Shown: one piece after another, positions 16,130 to 25,517 of the stretch
How positions within the stretch are numbered: position 1 is the stretch's first letter
Layout of the letters: each line of letters opens with the position of its first letter
Origin: Planctomycetota bacterium
GTDB lineage: Bacteria > Planctomycetota > SZUA-567 > H5-PLA8
Assembly (NCBI GenBank): GCA_015075375.1
Contig: JABTUM010000001.1
Coordinates: forward strand, 615,201-679,200
DNA length: 64,000 nucleotides
Direction: 5' to 3'
Position numbers and translations under genes: made by a program
The notes under the pieces: generated by a model
Database searches by the model: none
What the model saw: only the letters and a program-made list of their open reading frames with translations
What the model was told of the DNA's origin: nothing

Positions 16130-16267
16130 GGCGCACCCTCCAGGCCAGCCTGCCGCCGGACCCCCGGCGTGCTTATGCATCCAATCTAGCCTTCTTGTGC
16201 TTGCTATACTTCCGCCCGAACGGGTATTTTCTCCTGAATAGTAAGGTGCCGCCCCCGGAGCCACCCC

Positions 16268-17107
16268 ATGGCCTTGACGGCCACCAGCCACATCGCTTCT
16301 TTAGGCTTCCGCCTCTGGCGCATGCAGCGCCAGCAAAAGCGCGTCACCATGCCCGCGCCGCACACGCACGCCGACATCGAGATCAACTACATCTCGAACG
16401 GCTGGATCCGCTACTTTCACGGGCAGCGCTTTTACGAAGTGAACGCCGGCGCCTTCGCCGTCTTCTGGGCCGGCATCCCGCACCAGCTCCAGGACCACGG
16501 CCCCGATCTCCAAGGCATCTGGATCACTTTTCCCGTCACGTGGCTGCTGGGCTGGCAAATTCCCGGGCGCCTGCCCGATGCGCTGATGGCCGGCGAACTC
16601 CTGGCCGACGCGCGCGGCGCCGACCAAGCGCAGTTGGAGGATTGGCTGAAGCTGTACGAATCCGGCGATGCGGATCAGCGCCAGGTCGTGCGGTTGGAAC
16701 TCGAAGCGCGCATCCGCCGCCAGGCGCTCCACCTGCCCGCCGCGCCTAAGAAGAGCCAGGCCCCCAGCGGGGGCGGAGCGGAACAGTTCGTGCGCATGAC
16801 CGAATTGCTCGGACAACGGTACCAGGAACCCATCGGCGTGCAGGATGTCGCGGAAGCCTTGAACTTGCATCCGAAGTACTGCCATACGCTGTTCAAGAAG
16901 TGCTGCGGCATGACGCTCTGGAATTATCTGACGGGCCTGCGCATCGCCCACGCCGAACGCCTGCTCCTGACCACCGACCAGAACGTGCTCCAGATCGCGC
17001 TCGACGCCGGCTTCGCGACGTCGAGCGCCTTCTACGTCGCCTTCAAGAAGCAGACGGGCCTGACGCCGGCGGGATTCCGGAAGCAGCATCTAAAAGCCGC
17101 TTCGTGA
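16268..17107 (+). CDS. AraC-family transcription regulator (cupin + HTH)
   Basis: 279 residues; GGAG 7 nt before the ATG. The N-terminal cupin-type sensor (MPAPHTHADIEINYISNGW) spans about 25-110, followed by a linker. The C-terminal double HTH lies at about 180-272, with QDVAEALNLHPKYCHTLFKK as the first HTH and IALDAGFATSSAFYVAFKK as the second, closing with TPAGFRKQ. It is divergent from the PhyH gene and probably regulates it and itself. Inducer unknown; the fold suggests a sugar or small organic ligand. Confidence 0.92.
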   Translation: MALTATSHIASLGFRLWRMQRQQKRVTMPAPHTHADIEINYISNGWIRYFHGQRFYEVNAGAFAVFWAGIPHQLQDHGPDLQGIWITFPVTWLLGWQIPGRLPDALMAGELLADARGADQAQLEDWLKLYESGDADQRQVVRLELEARIRRQALHLPAAPKKSQAPSGGGAEQFVRMTELLGQRYQEPIGVQDVAEALNLHPKYCHTLFKKCCGMTLWNYLTGLRIAHAERLLLTTDQNVLQIALDAGFATSSAFYVAFKKQTGLTPAGFRKQHLKAAS

Positions 17108-17143
17108 TGGCACAAAGCCGATATCCGATCGCGCATCCCGGCC

Positions 17144-18814
17144 TTACACCTGCAACACCCCCGTCTTGAACTCCTCCACCTTCGGATTCTGCGCCGCCAT
17201 CTCCAGCCCCAGCGCCAAACACGCCCGCGTCTGCGCCGGATCGATGATCCCGTCCACCCACAGCCGCGCCGCCGCGTAACGCGGGTCGGTCTGCTCGCCG
17301 TACGTCGCGACGATCTCCTTATACAGATGGTCGAGCTGCGACTGCGAGAGCGTTTGGCCCTGCTTCTTGAGCTGCGCCACCTTCAGGTCCAGCAGCGTGC
17401 GAGCCGCCTGCTCGCCGCCCATCACCGCGTAGCGGCACGTCGGCCACGCGAGAATCAGCCGCGGATCGTACGCTTTGCCGCACAGCGCGTAATTCCCCGC
17501 GCCGTAGCTCCCGCCCAGCACGATCGTGAACTTCGGCACCACCGAATTGGCCACCGCGTTGACCAGCTTCGCCCCGCTGCGGATGATCCCGTCGATCTCC
17601 GCCTGCCGCCCGACCATGAACCCGTTCACGTCCTGCAGGAAAACCAGCGGCACGCGGTTCTGGTTGCAATCCATCACGAAGCGCGCGGCTTTGTCCGCGG
17701 CATCGGGGTAAATCACGCCGCCCAGTTCGAAGGGCCGCCCCGGCTCGCGGATATGCTTCTTCTGGTTCGCGACGATCCCGACGCTCCATCCGTCGATCCG
17801 CGCCGTCCCGCAGACCAGCGTCTGGCCGAACTCGGCCTTGTACTCGTCGAAACTGTCCCCGTCGACCAGGCACTCCAGGATCGCGCGCACGTCGTACTCG
17901 GCGTTCGGTTCCAGCGGCATGCGCCGCACCAGTTCGCCTCCCGATTCCTTCGTCGGCCGAGCCCCTTCGCGCCGGAAGGCCGGCGCCGGCGGCACCGGCC
18001 AATGCGCCGCCAGCGCGCGCAGCCGCTTGATCGCCGCTTCGTCCTCGGGCTCGCGGAAGTCGATCGTGCCGCTCAGCGCCGCGTGCAGCTTCGCCCCGCC
18101 GATCTCTTCGCTCGAAAGGTCCTGCCCGATCGCCGCCTTCACCAGCGAGGGGCCGGCGATGTACAGCCCGCTCCCCTCGGTCATCACGATCTTGTCGCAC
18201 ATCACCGGCAGGTAGGCGCCGCCGGCCACGCACGAGCCCATGATCGCCGCGAGCTGCGGGACGCCCATCGCGCTGAGCCGCGCGTTGTGCCGGAAGATCC
18301 GCCCGAAATCGTCCTCGTCCGGGAAGATCTCGTCCTGCAGCGGAAGGAAAACGCCCGCCGAATCCACGAGGTAGATCAGCGGCAGCCGGTTCTCCATCGC
18401 GATGCGCTGCGCGCGGAGTACCTTCTTGGCCGTCAGCGGAAAGAATGCGCCGGCCTTCACCGTCGCGTCGTTCGCGATCACCACGCACAGCCGGCCGCTC
18501 ACGCGAGCGATGCCCGTCACCGTTCCCGCCGACGGAGCGCCGCCCCACTCCTCGTACATCTTCCACGCCGCGAACAGACCCAGCTCGAAGAAACCCGTCT
18601 CCGGATCGCACAGCTTCACGATCCGCTCGCGCGCCGTCAGCCGCCCCTTCTTGTGCTGCCGCTCGATCGCGTCCGGCCCCCCGCCCTGCCGCACCACCCA
18701 TTCGTCGCTGCGAATGGTGGCCAGCAGTTCCTTCCAGCCTTTCTCGTCGGGCGATACGGGAGGTTCTGCCGGCGGCAGCGGATGTCGAATGCTGGTCCGT
18801 CGCGTCTCGGCCAT
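17144..18814 (-). CDS. liuB: Methylcrotonyl-CoA carboxylase carboxyltransferase subunit
   Basis: 556 residues, carboxyltransferase (beta) subunit of acyl-CoA carboxylases. The N-terminal half has KKGRLTARERIVKLCD, the acyl-CoA half LPLIYLVDSAGVFLPLQDE and MGSCVAGGAYLPVMCD. The C-terminal half has VFLQDVNGFMVG and LGGSYGAGNYALCGKAYDP. The sequence details (VDSAGVFLPLQDE, AMCGKAYDP-like end) fit methylcrotonyl-CoA rather than propionyl-CoA carboxylase. It transfers carboxyl from biotin to 3-methylcrotonyl-CoA. The biotin subunit (liuD) and isovaleryl-CoA dehydrogenase (liuA) are not in the window. liuE and liuC lie on the same strand but 2.8 kb away. GAGGA precedes the ATG by 6 nt. Confidence 0.9.
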   Translation of the reverse strand: MAETRRTSIRHPLPPAEPPVSPDEKGWKELLATIRSDEWVVRQGGGPDAIERQHKKGRLTARERIVKLCDPETGFFELGLFAAWKMYEEWGGAPSAGTVTGIARVSGRLCVVIANDATVKAGAFFPLTAKKVLRAQRIAMENRLPLIYLVDSAGVFLPLQDEIFPDEDDFGRIFRHNARLSAMGVPQLAAIMGSCVAGGAYLPVMCDKIVMTEGSGLYIAGPSLVKAAIGQDLSSEEIGGAKLHAALSGTIDFREPEDEAAIKRLRALAAHWPVPPAPAFRREGARPTKESGGELVRRMPLEPNAEYDVRAILECLVDGDSFDEYKAEFGQTLVCGTARIDGWSVGIVANQKKHIREPGRPFELGGVIYPDAADKAARFVMDCNQNRVPLVFLQDVNGFMVGRQAEIDGIIRSGAKLVNAVANSVVPKFTIVLGGSYGAGNYALCGKAYDPRLILAWPTCRYAVMGGEQAARTLLDLKVAQLKKQGQTLSQSQLDHLYKEIVATYGEQTDPRYAAARLWVDGIIDPAQTRACLALGLEMAAQNPKVEEFKTGVLQV

Positions 18815-19028
18815 GCGCGTTCCTCGGAGGTGTTCGAGGAAGGATACCGCGCCACGTGCCGCTTGCCTAACGCACGTCCCCTGCGCGTCTAATCCAACCG
18901 TGCTAACCTAGCTGCTCCGTTGAGCTTACGACCCCCCCGACGGAGGAATTGGCCAAATCGGCCCTTATTGTGTATATTTAAGTATGAATATAGATTAATG
19001 CGTGCCCGACTTTAAGGAGCGCACCGCC

Positions 19029-21830
19029 ATGAATACCACGCTCAAGTGCCGATCCGCCGGCCGCTACCTTCTGAAGGTGCTTACCCTTAGCCTGCTTTTC
19101 GCCGTGCATCAGCCCATAGCGGCAGAAGACGCCCCCGTCCATGCGGTCGATCTTCTGCCGCCCGACTGCACCTTGGTGGTGCAAGTTCAAGTACCCCTGC
19201 TCTTATTTCAAAGCGCCCTCACCCCCACCGGACAGTTCATGCTCGAGCCCCAATCGCTCGCGTTTCTGGAGGCTCCGCTGCAAAACGTTCGCCAAGCCTA
19301 TGGGCGCTGGCAGCAACGCTGGAAAACGCTGCCGCGCATGGAACTCTGGACCCGCTTGCCGCTGGGAGAAGCGGCGCTGGGGCTTGCGTTGAAGCCTTCC
19401 ACCGAAGCCGCCGTCCCGCCACGCGCGGTGCCCTACGTCGTGATCCAACTCACCGATGCCAAGGCCGCATCGGCCGCGCTCGCCGAAACCCTTCAACTGC
19501 TGCCGCATCATAAACTTCCTTCGGGGCTGGATGCCCGCGGCGAAGAGGGGCTCTACTTCACCCTGCAAGGATCTTGGCTGCTTGCGGCGGCCGAATTGAA
19601 GGACCTCGACCTTCTGGCCGCCCAAACCGAGGGCAAGAGCCCCGGCTTTGGAAGAAACCCGCGTTGGTTGCAGGCGCAGCAGGCGCTGGGAAAGGATGCG
19701 CTGTTGTACGCTTGGTGGGATCTGGCGGCGGTCCAGGAACACCTCATGGCGGTGCCCGAGAACCCCGAAGTCGCCGAGGTATTGCCCGGAAGTGCCGGCC
19801 GGTTGCTCCAAGCCCTGGGGCTCGACGGATTGCGCAGCCTCTCCTTCAGTCTAGGCGTCAAAGGTTCGCGCTTCGATTTCCGCATCGCCTCCGAAGCGCC
19901 GGCCGCCGCCGAAGCGCCGCGCCGGGGCTTGCTGAAAATGCTCGAAGGAGAAGGACCGCTGCCGGCCGACCTGCTCCGTCACGTCCCGGCTCAAGCCGCC
20001 TGGTTCTACGCCACTCGCTTGGATCTCCGCCGCGTGGTTCCGCTTGCCCTGCAAAGTCTCGATGCCGCCACCGGAGACAATTTGGCTGCGGGCCGCTTGG
20101 CGATGTACCTCATCGGACTGCGTGCGATGTCGGACGTCGAACTGGAAAACGACCTGCTCGCCAATCTCGGCGACACGTGGGTCATCACGGACACCGGCGG
20201 CGGCGGCGCGCTGATGGACCTGATGCCGGGTCTGGCCGCCGTGGGCCAAGCCGTCGATCCCATCGCCTTCGCGAACGCCGCGGCCAAGCTGCTCGATTTT
20301 GCCGCGAAAAACGCGCCCCCCACCCTCGACGTCAAATACCGCACGCGCCCCGTCGAAGGCGTGACGGCGCACTACCTCAGCATCGCGTTCACCGATCTCT
20401 CACCCGCTCTGGCGATCAAGGATCGCACCGTCGTCTTCAGCCCCACCCTCGGCGGATTGCGCCGCATGCTCAAACATCTGGCCGAGCCCGCGGCGGCGGA
20501 CATCCGCTCGAATCCCGATTTCCAGGCGGCCTACCGGACCGCCTTCGCGGCGGACATCCCGGCCGGCGAACAAGCCGCCCTGCCCGCGACCCTGCGCTAC
20601 CTCGACCCGCGCCGCGTCCGGCCCACCCAGGTGCTTGCCACCACGCTGGCCGGCGGACTGGCCTTTGGACCGAATCTTCCGGAACTCCTCCAAACCCAAG
20701 CCGGACTGCGGCGCACCCGCAATCAGGCCGCCATGCGGCTGCTGAACTTGGCGCTCCTGCACCACCGCGAAGGCGACTGGCCCGCCACTCCGCTCGAATT
20801 GCTGGCCGGCATCAGCGCCGAAGCGGCCCGGATCACCGATCTCAGCGGCGTGCGCTACCTGAGCGGGCTCCTGCGCGCCGATCCGCCCGCCACGATCTTG
20901 GCGTACGTGCTCGAAGAAGGCCGGGTCACGGGCGCACATGCCGTGCTGCGGCTGGATGGAAATTTCGAGTCCATCCCCGCCGGACAGGCCCGGCGTGAAC
21001 TGGCCGAGCAAGCCGCCGCCTTCAAGGCCGCAGGCCGAAACGTGCGCGAAATCTCCGGATCAACCGCCACCGCCGATGCGCCGGGCCGCTGGTGGATGGA
21101 CGCCTGGAGACTGCACGGCGAAGAACGCAGCCTCCTGGTCCTCGACCTGCTGAAACTGGCACGCAGCTTCGACTTTGCGCTGCTGCCGGACGTGCGCGCG
21201 CTCGAACAGCGCCTCGAACCCGGCATCTCCTGGACGCAAGCCGACGCGTGGGGCATCACCTCGCACACGCTCAGCAGCTACCCGTTGCCCGCACTCGACG
21301 TGGCCGGCGGCATCATGCCCATGGGCGTCGCCGCGCTCGCGCTGCCCGAAATCCTGCGCGGGCGGGAAGAAAGCTACGCCGCGCTCGCGCGCGAAGACCT
21401 GCGCGACCTCGCCGCCGCACAGTGGATCTACAGGCTCGGCGATTGGGATCGCGACAAGGTCCACGCCTACGCCGGCTCGCTGCAGGAACTCGCCGCGCGC
21501 GGACTCATCGTCACCCCGCTCGCCGACGCCGAACCGCGCGAAGGCGCCGCCGCCATTCCCAGGCGCGGGTACTGCTTCAAACTTCTGCCGCGGCAAGGCG
21601 AGCATGCGCCGGGCAAAGCACAGGAGTATGTCCGGGACGGCCAATGGATCGGTGGCTACGCCGTGCTGGCCTGGCCCGCACAGTATCCTCGCAGCGGCAG
21701 GCACTGCTACCTGCTGGGGCCGGGGGGCGCGATGTACGAAGCCGATTTCGGACCGCTCACCGAGGCGACGGTCAAGGCCCTGACGGCTTTCGATCCCGAT
21801 CCGCTGCTGGGCTGGCGGCGCGCGGACTGA
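19029..21830 (+). CDS. Large exported protein of unknown function
   Basis: 933 residues from the ATG at 19029, chosen because AAGGAG lies 9 nt upstream. Signal peptide at about 8-35 (LLKVLTLSLLFAVHQPIAA). The mature protein opens with a pattern seen in DUF3352-like planctomycete proteins (AVDLLPPDCTLVVQVQVP, then long alternating alpha/beta with LTDAKAASAALAETL). No catalytic motif is visible. An AT-rich stretch just upstream (18968-18998) is a plausible promoter. The gene converges on the PhyH gene with 4 bp between stops. I do not assign a function. Confidence 0.75.
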   Translation: MNTTLKCRSAGRYLLKVLTLSLLFAVHQPIAAEDAPVHAVDLLPPDCTLVVQVQVPLLLFQSALTPTGQFMLEPQSLAFLEAPLQNVRQAYGRWQQRWKTLPRMELWTRLPLGEAALGLALKPSTEAAVPPRAVPYVVIQLTDAKAASAALAETLQLLPHHKLPSGLDARGEEGLYFTLQGSWLLAAAELKDLDLLAAQTEGKSPGFGRNPRWLQAQQALGKDALLYAWWDLAAVQEHLMAVPENPEVAEVLPGSAGRLLQALGLDGLRSLSFSLGVKGSRFDFRIASEAPAAAEAPRRGLLKMLEGEGPLPADLLRHVPAQAAWFYATRLDLRRVVPLALQSLDAATGDNLAAGRLAMYLIGLRAMSDVELENDLLANLGDTWVITDTGGGGALMDLMPGLAAVGQAVDPIAFANAAAKLLDFAAKNAPPTLDVKYRTRPVEGVTAHYLSIAFTDLSPALAIKDRTVVFSPTLGGLRRMLKHLAEPAAADIRSNPDFQAAYRTAFAADIPAGEQAALPATLRYLDPRRVRPTQVLATTLAGGLAFGPNLPELLQTQAGLRRTRNQAAMRLLNLALLHHREGDWPATPLELLAGISAEAARITDLSGVRYLSGLLRADPPATILAYVLEEGRVTGAHAVLRLDGNFESIPAGQARRELAEQAAAFKAAGRNVREISGSTATADAPGRWWMDAWRLHGEERSLLVLDLLKLARSFDFALLPDVRALEQRLEPGISWTQADAWGITSHTLSSYPLPALDVAGGIMPMGVAALALPEILRGREESYAALAREDLRDLAAAQWIYRLGDWDRDKVHAYAGSLQELAARGLIVTPLADAEPREGAAAIPRRGYCFKLLPRQGEHAPGKAQEYVRDGQWIGGYAVLAWPAQYPRSGRHCYLLGPGGAMYEADFGPLTEATVKALTAFDPDPLLGWRRAD

Positions 21831-21834
21831 AGGA

Positions 21835-22767
21835 TTACGCGTCCGCCGCGCCCAGCGCCTTCTTGTTCGCTGCCTGCCCCGCCGCCGCGCACGAGGCCGG
21901 CGTGCCGTCGCTCTCCCGGTAGTTCGCCAGCTTCTCGTCAGAACCGATCAGCCGCGTTTGCGCGCCGCGGTAAAAGAGCTGCATCGCGCGCCGCCGCCGT
22001 TCCGAGCGGTTCGGCGGCGTGTAGTGCGGCAGCACCACCGAGAAAAGCAGCACACCGCCCGCTTTCAGCTCCACCGGCACGGCCTGCGTGAGGTCCAGCC
22101 GCCCGTCCGCGACCGTGCAGTCGTCGCGGTGCTCGTGCCGCCGCGGCCCCAGGTGATGCGCGCCCGGCAGCACGAACATGCAGCCGTTCTCGATCGTCGC
22201 GTCGTCCAGCGCGATCCAGACATCCACCCCGGCGTCGAACGGCTCGTACAGGAAATACGCGCTGTCCTGATGCCACGGCTTCGACGAACCGATCCGCGGC
22301 GGCTTGCACAGCGCCATGTCGCCGTACAGGATCGGCGCCGGACCCAACAGCGGCTCCAGCAGCCACATCAGCCGCGCATCGGCGCTCAGGCGCGCGAAGT
22401 ACCCATGCCCTTTGCTCGGCGTCGAAAACTTCCGGTAGCTCCGTTCCAGCGTCGCGAAATCCATCCGCTCCAAATCGATTTCAAGCCCCGGCTCGAAGAG
22501 CACCCCCGTATCCGTGCCCGGTTCCATGATCCGGTAGCCCGAATAATTTCGCATCGCGGCGGGGTTGCGGTCGAGCTTCAGTTCGCCGCCGCGCGCGCGT
22601 TCCACCAGCGTGCGCAGCAGTTCCGTCATCGCCGCTTGCCCTTCGGCGACGCGCGAAGCGTCCAGGAATCCGTCGAAGGCCAGGTATCCGTCGGCGCGGA
22701 AGCGCTCGATCTGGTCCGAGCTTAATTGCGCGGGGCACGGCTCGATGCAAGCGGCGGCGGCAGGCAT
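21835..22767 (-). CDS. PhyH-family Fe(II)/2-oxoglutarate dioxygenase (canonical)
   Basis: 310 residues; GAGGA 8 nt before the ATG. The full iron triad is visible: His166 and Asp168 in KPWHQDSAYF and distal His248 in VVLPHYTPPNRS, with Arg259/260 for 2-oxoglutarate. CMFVLPGAHHLG is the conserved strand between. This looks like an active hydroxylase; the substrate is unknown. An AraC gene lies 118 bp upstream on the same strand. Confidence 0.88.
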   Translation of the reverse strand: MPAAAACIEPCPAQLSSDQIERFRADGYLAFDGFLDASRVAEGQAAMTELLRTLVERARGGELKLDRNPAAMRNYSGYRIMEPGTDTGVLFEPGLEIDLERMDFATLERSYRKFSTPSKGHGYFARLSADARLMWLLEPLLGPAPILYGDMALCKPPRIGSSKPWHQDSAYFLYEPFDAGVDVWIALDDATIENGCMFVLPGAHHLGPRRHEHRDDCTVADGRLDLTQAVPVELKAGGVLLFSVVLPHYTPPNRSERRRRAMQLFYRGAQTRLIGSDEKLANYRESDGTPASCAAAGQAANKKALGAADA

Positions 22768-22885
22768 GGCGGGGATCCTCGTAGGGGCCGAATCCGTTCG
22801 GCGCTGGAAGCAACCTACGCGATTTACCCAGGTACGTATGTAGCCCCACCCGGCTCGTTTTTACCCGAATCCGTGATCGGCCCGG

Positions 22886-23680
22886 TTACAGCTCCGAACG
22901 CGCGCGCCGGTACGCGCCCGGCGGCGCCCCCAGCACGCGCCGGAAAGCCCGCGCGAACGCGTGCACCGTCGCGTAGCCGGCCTGCTCGGCCAGGTGCTTG
23001 ATCGCCACCTCGGGCTCGTCGGAAAGCACCTGCGCCGCCGCGCGCATGCGCAGGCCGAGCAAGTACTCGCGCGGAGGCTGCCCCAGAAGCGCGTGAAACG
23101 ATCGCGCGAAGTGATCCGGCGACAGGTGGCACTCGCCCGCCAACTTCGCCACGCTCCAGGATCCGAACGGCTCCGTCTCCACCCGCTCCAGCACGCGCCA
23201 GAAGCGCCCCGCCGCCGGATCGGCCGCCGCCGGCACGGCCGCGCCCGCGCGCCGCACCGTCTCGACCAGGCACAAGGTCAGCGCCGCCAGCGCCTGCGGC
23301 CGCGCCAGCGCCGCATGCTCACGCATCGCGCGCCCCGCGTCCTCCACCTGCGCCACCAGGCCCTCCGGCAGGCGCAGACCGCGCGGCCGCCGCCCCAGCA
23401 GCGCCCAGTACCGCGGCGCCGCGCGGAACTTGAACATCCCGATCGTCATGCCCCGCCGCGTGCGGTGCGCGTGGCGAATCAGCGGCGGCACCAGCACCGC
23501 ATCCCCGCGACGAGAATGGAACGGCTTCCCGCCTTCCACCTCCAGCCAGACCTCGCCGGCCACCGTCACGTCGAGCTGATGGAAGCCGTGAAGATGCGTA
23601 TCCCAGCGTTGAGCTTGCGACGGATAAACGTGGCAGCCGAAGTTGATGAGCTCGGCGACCAGCGGAGCTTCAGCGCCCAT
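22886..23680 (-). CDS. AraC-family transcription regulator
   Basis: 264 residues. The N-terminal cupin (WDTHLHGFHQLDVTVAG and DAVLVPPLIRHAHRTRRG) spans about 20-110. The C-terminal HTH pair spans about 165-260, with VAKLAGECHLSPDHFARSF, HLAEQAGYATVHAFARAFRR and a closing PPGAYRRAR. It precedes the PhyH gene on the same strand and follows an HPr gene upstream by about 30 bp. It likely controls the PhyH gene. Confidence 0.9.
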   Translation of the reverse strand: MGAEAPLVAELINFGCHVYPSQAQRWDTHLHGFHQLDVTVAGEVWLEVEGGKPFHSRRGDAVLVPPLIRHAHRTRRGMTIGMFKFRAAPRYWALLGRRPRGLRLPEGLVAQVEDAGRAMREHAALARPQALAALTLCLVETVRRAGAAVPAAADPAAGRFWRVLERVETEPFGSWSVAKLAGECHLSPDHFARSFHALLGQPPREYLLGLRMRAAAQVLSDEPEVAIKHLAEQAGYATVHAFARAFRRVLGAPPGAYRRARSEL

Positions 23681-23710
23681 GCGGCACCCCGGCGCCGGCC
23701 GGCGCGGCGC

Positions 23711-24010
23711 TCAGTCGAGCCCGAAGCGCGCGTTCACGAGCTTGTCCAGCTCGTCCAGCGCCGCCTGAGCATCGGGGCCTTTGGCTTTGAAGGTGAACTC
23801 GTTGTCTTCGTGCGCAGCCGCGTTGACCATGTACGCCGCGAACTCGATCATATCGAGGATGCTCTTGGCGGAAAAATCGAGATGGTCCTTGGCGGCCCGG
23901 ATTTCCGACTGAAAGCGCGTCGCGGTCTCGACGATCTTCTGCGCCGGGCGCATATGCAGCCCGTGCTTATTTTTCAGGCTGATGCGACGAGTCAACCATT
24001 CGTCGCTCAT
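23711..24010 (-). CDS. HPr-like phosphocarrier protein
   Basis: 99 residues from the ATG at 24010. KNKHGLHMRPAQKIVETA carries the phosphorylated histidine (His19, HPr His15), and FSAKSILDMIEFAA carries a serine (Ser50) at the position of the regulatory Ser46 of HPr. The fold length is normal. No enzyme I or sugar-specific EII is in the window. The neighbours upstream are yvcK and ptsN, which suggests a regulatory phosphorelay like NPr or Crh rather than sugar uptake. Confidence 0.9.
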   Translation of the reverse strand: MSDEWLTRRISLKNKHGLHMRPAQKIVETATRFQSEIRAAKDHLDFSAKSILDMIEFAAYMVNAAAHEDNEFTFKAKGPDAQAALDELDKLVNARFGLD

Positions 24011-24134
24011 GCCCGCTGCCCTTTCGCCCCGCCGCTCCGGACGCCAGCCTTCCCCAAGGCTCTCGTCCCGCGCCGTACCGGAATTCCTAACCATATACGG
24101 CGAAAGGGGCTCCAGCGCCAGTGCCGAGGCGGAT

Positions 24135-25433
24135 TCACAGCTCCTTCAGGATCGTCAGCAGCGACTCCGCCAGCTTTCCCGAATCGTGCCGGATCGGATA
24201 CGCCGGGTTCACCACGTCCGCCGCCACCAGCTTGAACGGCTCACCCGCGTAAGCTTGAGCGTCGTACGTCACCAGCCGCGCGACCTTGTCGTGTACCACG
24301 TACGTATCCGCCGCTTGGCCCTGCTTCACCGGTGCGGCTTTGTCTCCCGCCGGAGCCTGCAACTCGATCTTCCCGTTGTTCACCAGCACGTAATCGTAAA
24401 CACGGTACGGCGACGTATGCCGGTCGATCGCCTGCAGGAAATCGGCAAGCTGGTACCCGCGCGTCTCGCCCTCGTACGTCATGATGTTGATCACGAAAAC
24501 CTTCTTCGCCTTCGCCCGCGCCAGCGCCGCCGCCATCCCGTCGATCAGCAGGTTCGGCAGCACCGACGTGTACAGGCTCCCCGGCCCCAGCACGATCAGA
24601 TCGGCCTCTTCGATCGCGCGCAGGATGTCCGGCGCCGCCGGCTCGGGCTTGGGCTTCAACTCCAGCCGCTTGATCCGCTTCTCCGACTTGGCGATCTGCG
24701 CCTGGCCCGTCGTCTTGGTCCCGTCCTCGTGATCGGCGACCAGAAAGATGCGGTCCAGCGTGCTGGGCAGCACCTGCCCGTTCACCGAAAGAATCCGGTT
24801 CGCTTCGCGCACGCCCGCGCCGAAATCCCCGCGGATCCGCGCCAGCACCGTGAGAAACAGGTTCCCGAAGTTATGCCCGCCCAGTTCGTGCTCGGGAAAG
24901 CGGTAGTCGAGCAGCTCGCCCATCAGCGGTTCTTCGTCGGCCAGCGCGATCAGACACTTGCGCAGATCGCCCGGCGGCTGCAAGCCCAGCTCTTGCCGCA
25001 GCTTTCCCGACGAGCCCCCGTCGTCGGCCATGCTCACGATCGCCGTCGTGTACGCCGACTGCTCGCGCAAGCCCGAGAGCAGCACCGACAACCCCGTGCC
25101 CCCGCCGATGGCCACGACATGCGGGCCGCGGCTGAGCACCGCGCGCTTGTAGGCCGCGTCGACCAGCCCTTTGCCGCCCCCGCGCCGGTCGATCAGGCCC
25201 CACATCGATTTGATCAGGCGGTAGATGCCCGTGATCAGGAAAAAGGCGGCCAGCGCGTAACCCAGCACGGCCGCGAGGATCAGCTTGCTGCCGGCGTCGA
25301 AGCCCGCCGTGCCCGTGGCGAAGAAGACCAAGAATCCGGATGCGAATACGGCGAAGAGAATGCCGACGAGAATGACCGCGATCCAGCGCTTGATGCGCAG
25401 ACCCGGCCGCAGCCACTTCAGGATCTTCTCCAT
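24135..25433 (-). CDS. YvcK/CofD-like protein with N-terminal membrane anchor
   Basis: 432 residues. Two transmembrane helices at about 12-40 and 49-75, then the YvcK (GlmR) domain: VVAIGGGTGLSVLLSGL (nucleotide-sugar loop), IVSMADDGGSSGKLRQEL, GGHNFGNLFL, LIVLGPGSLYTSVLPNLL and INIMTYEGETRGY. YvcK proteins bind UDP-GlcNAc and affect cell-wall precursor supply and growth on gluconeogenic carbon. The canonical soluble protein is about 320 residues; the added membrane anchor is seen in several phyla. In Firmicutes yvcK lies beside the HPr-like crh gene; here an HPr gene is 124 bp downstream. Confidence 0.9.
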   Translation of the reverse strand: MEKILKWLRPGLRIKRWIAVILVGILFAVFASGFLVFFATGTAGFDAGSKLILAAVLGYALAAFFLITGIYRLIKSMWGLIDRRGGGKGLVDAAYKRAVLSRGPHVVAIGGGTGLSVLLSGLREQSAYTTAIVSMADDGGSSGKLRQELGLQPPGDLRKCLIALADEEPLMGELLDYRFPEHELGGHNFGNLFLTVLARIRGDFGAGVREANRILSVNGQVLPSTLDRIFLVADHEDGTKTTGQAQIAKSEKRIKRLELKPKPEPAAPDILRAIEEADLIVLGPGSLYTSVLPNLLIDGMAAALARAKAKKVFVINIMTYEGETRGYQLADFLQAIDRHTSPYRVYDYVLVNNGKIELQAPAGDKAAPVKQGQAADTYVVHDKVARLVTYDAQAYAGEPFKLVAADVVNPAYPIRHDSGKLAESLLTILKEL

Positions 25434-25464
25434 GGCCTGCCTGCCCGTGGATGAATAACAGGAA

Positions 25465-25485
25465 CGGACCGCGAGGAGCGGTCCG
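25465..25485 (-). terminator. Hairpin between yvcK and ptsN
   Basis: Perfect 8-bp stem (CGGACCGC / GCGGTCCG) with a GAGGA loop, followed on the minus strand by a weak T-rich tail (TTCCTGTT). It may end the ptsN transcript or attenuate read-through into yvcK. Confidence 0.45.
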
Positions 25486-25517
25486 CTAAATCTGCGTGCG
25501 AAAAAGTACGGCCGAGC

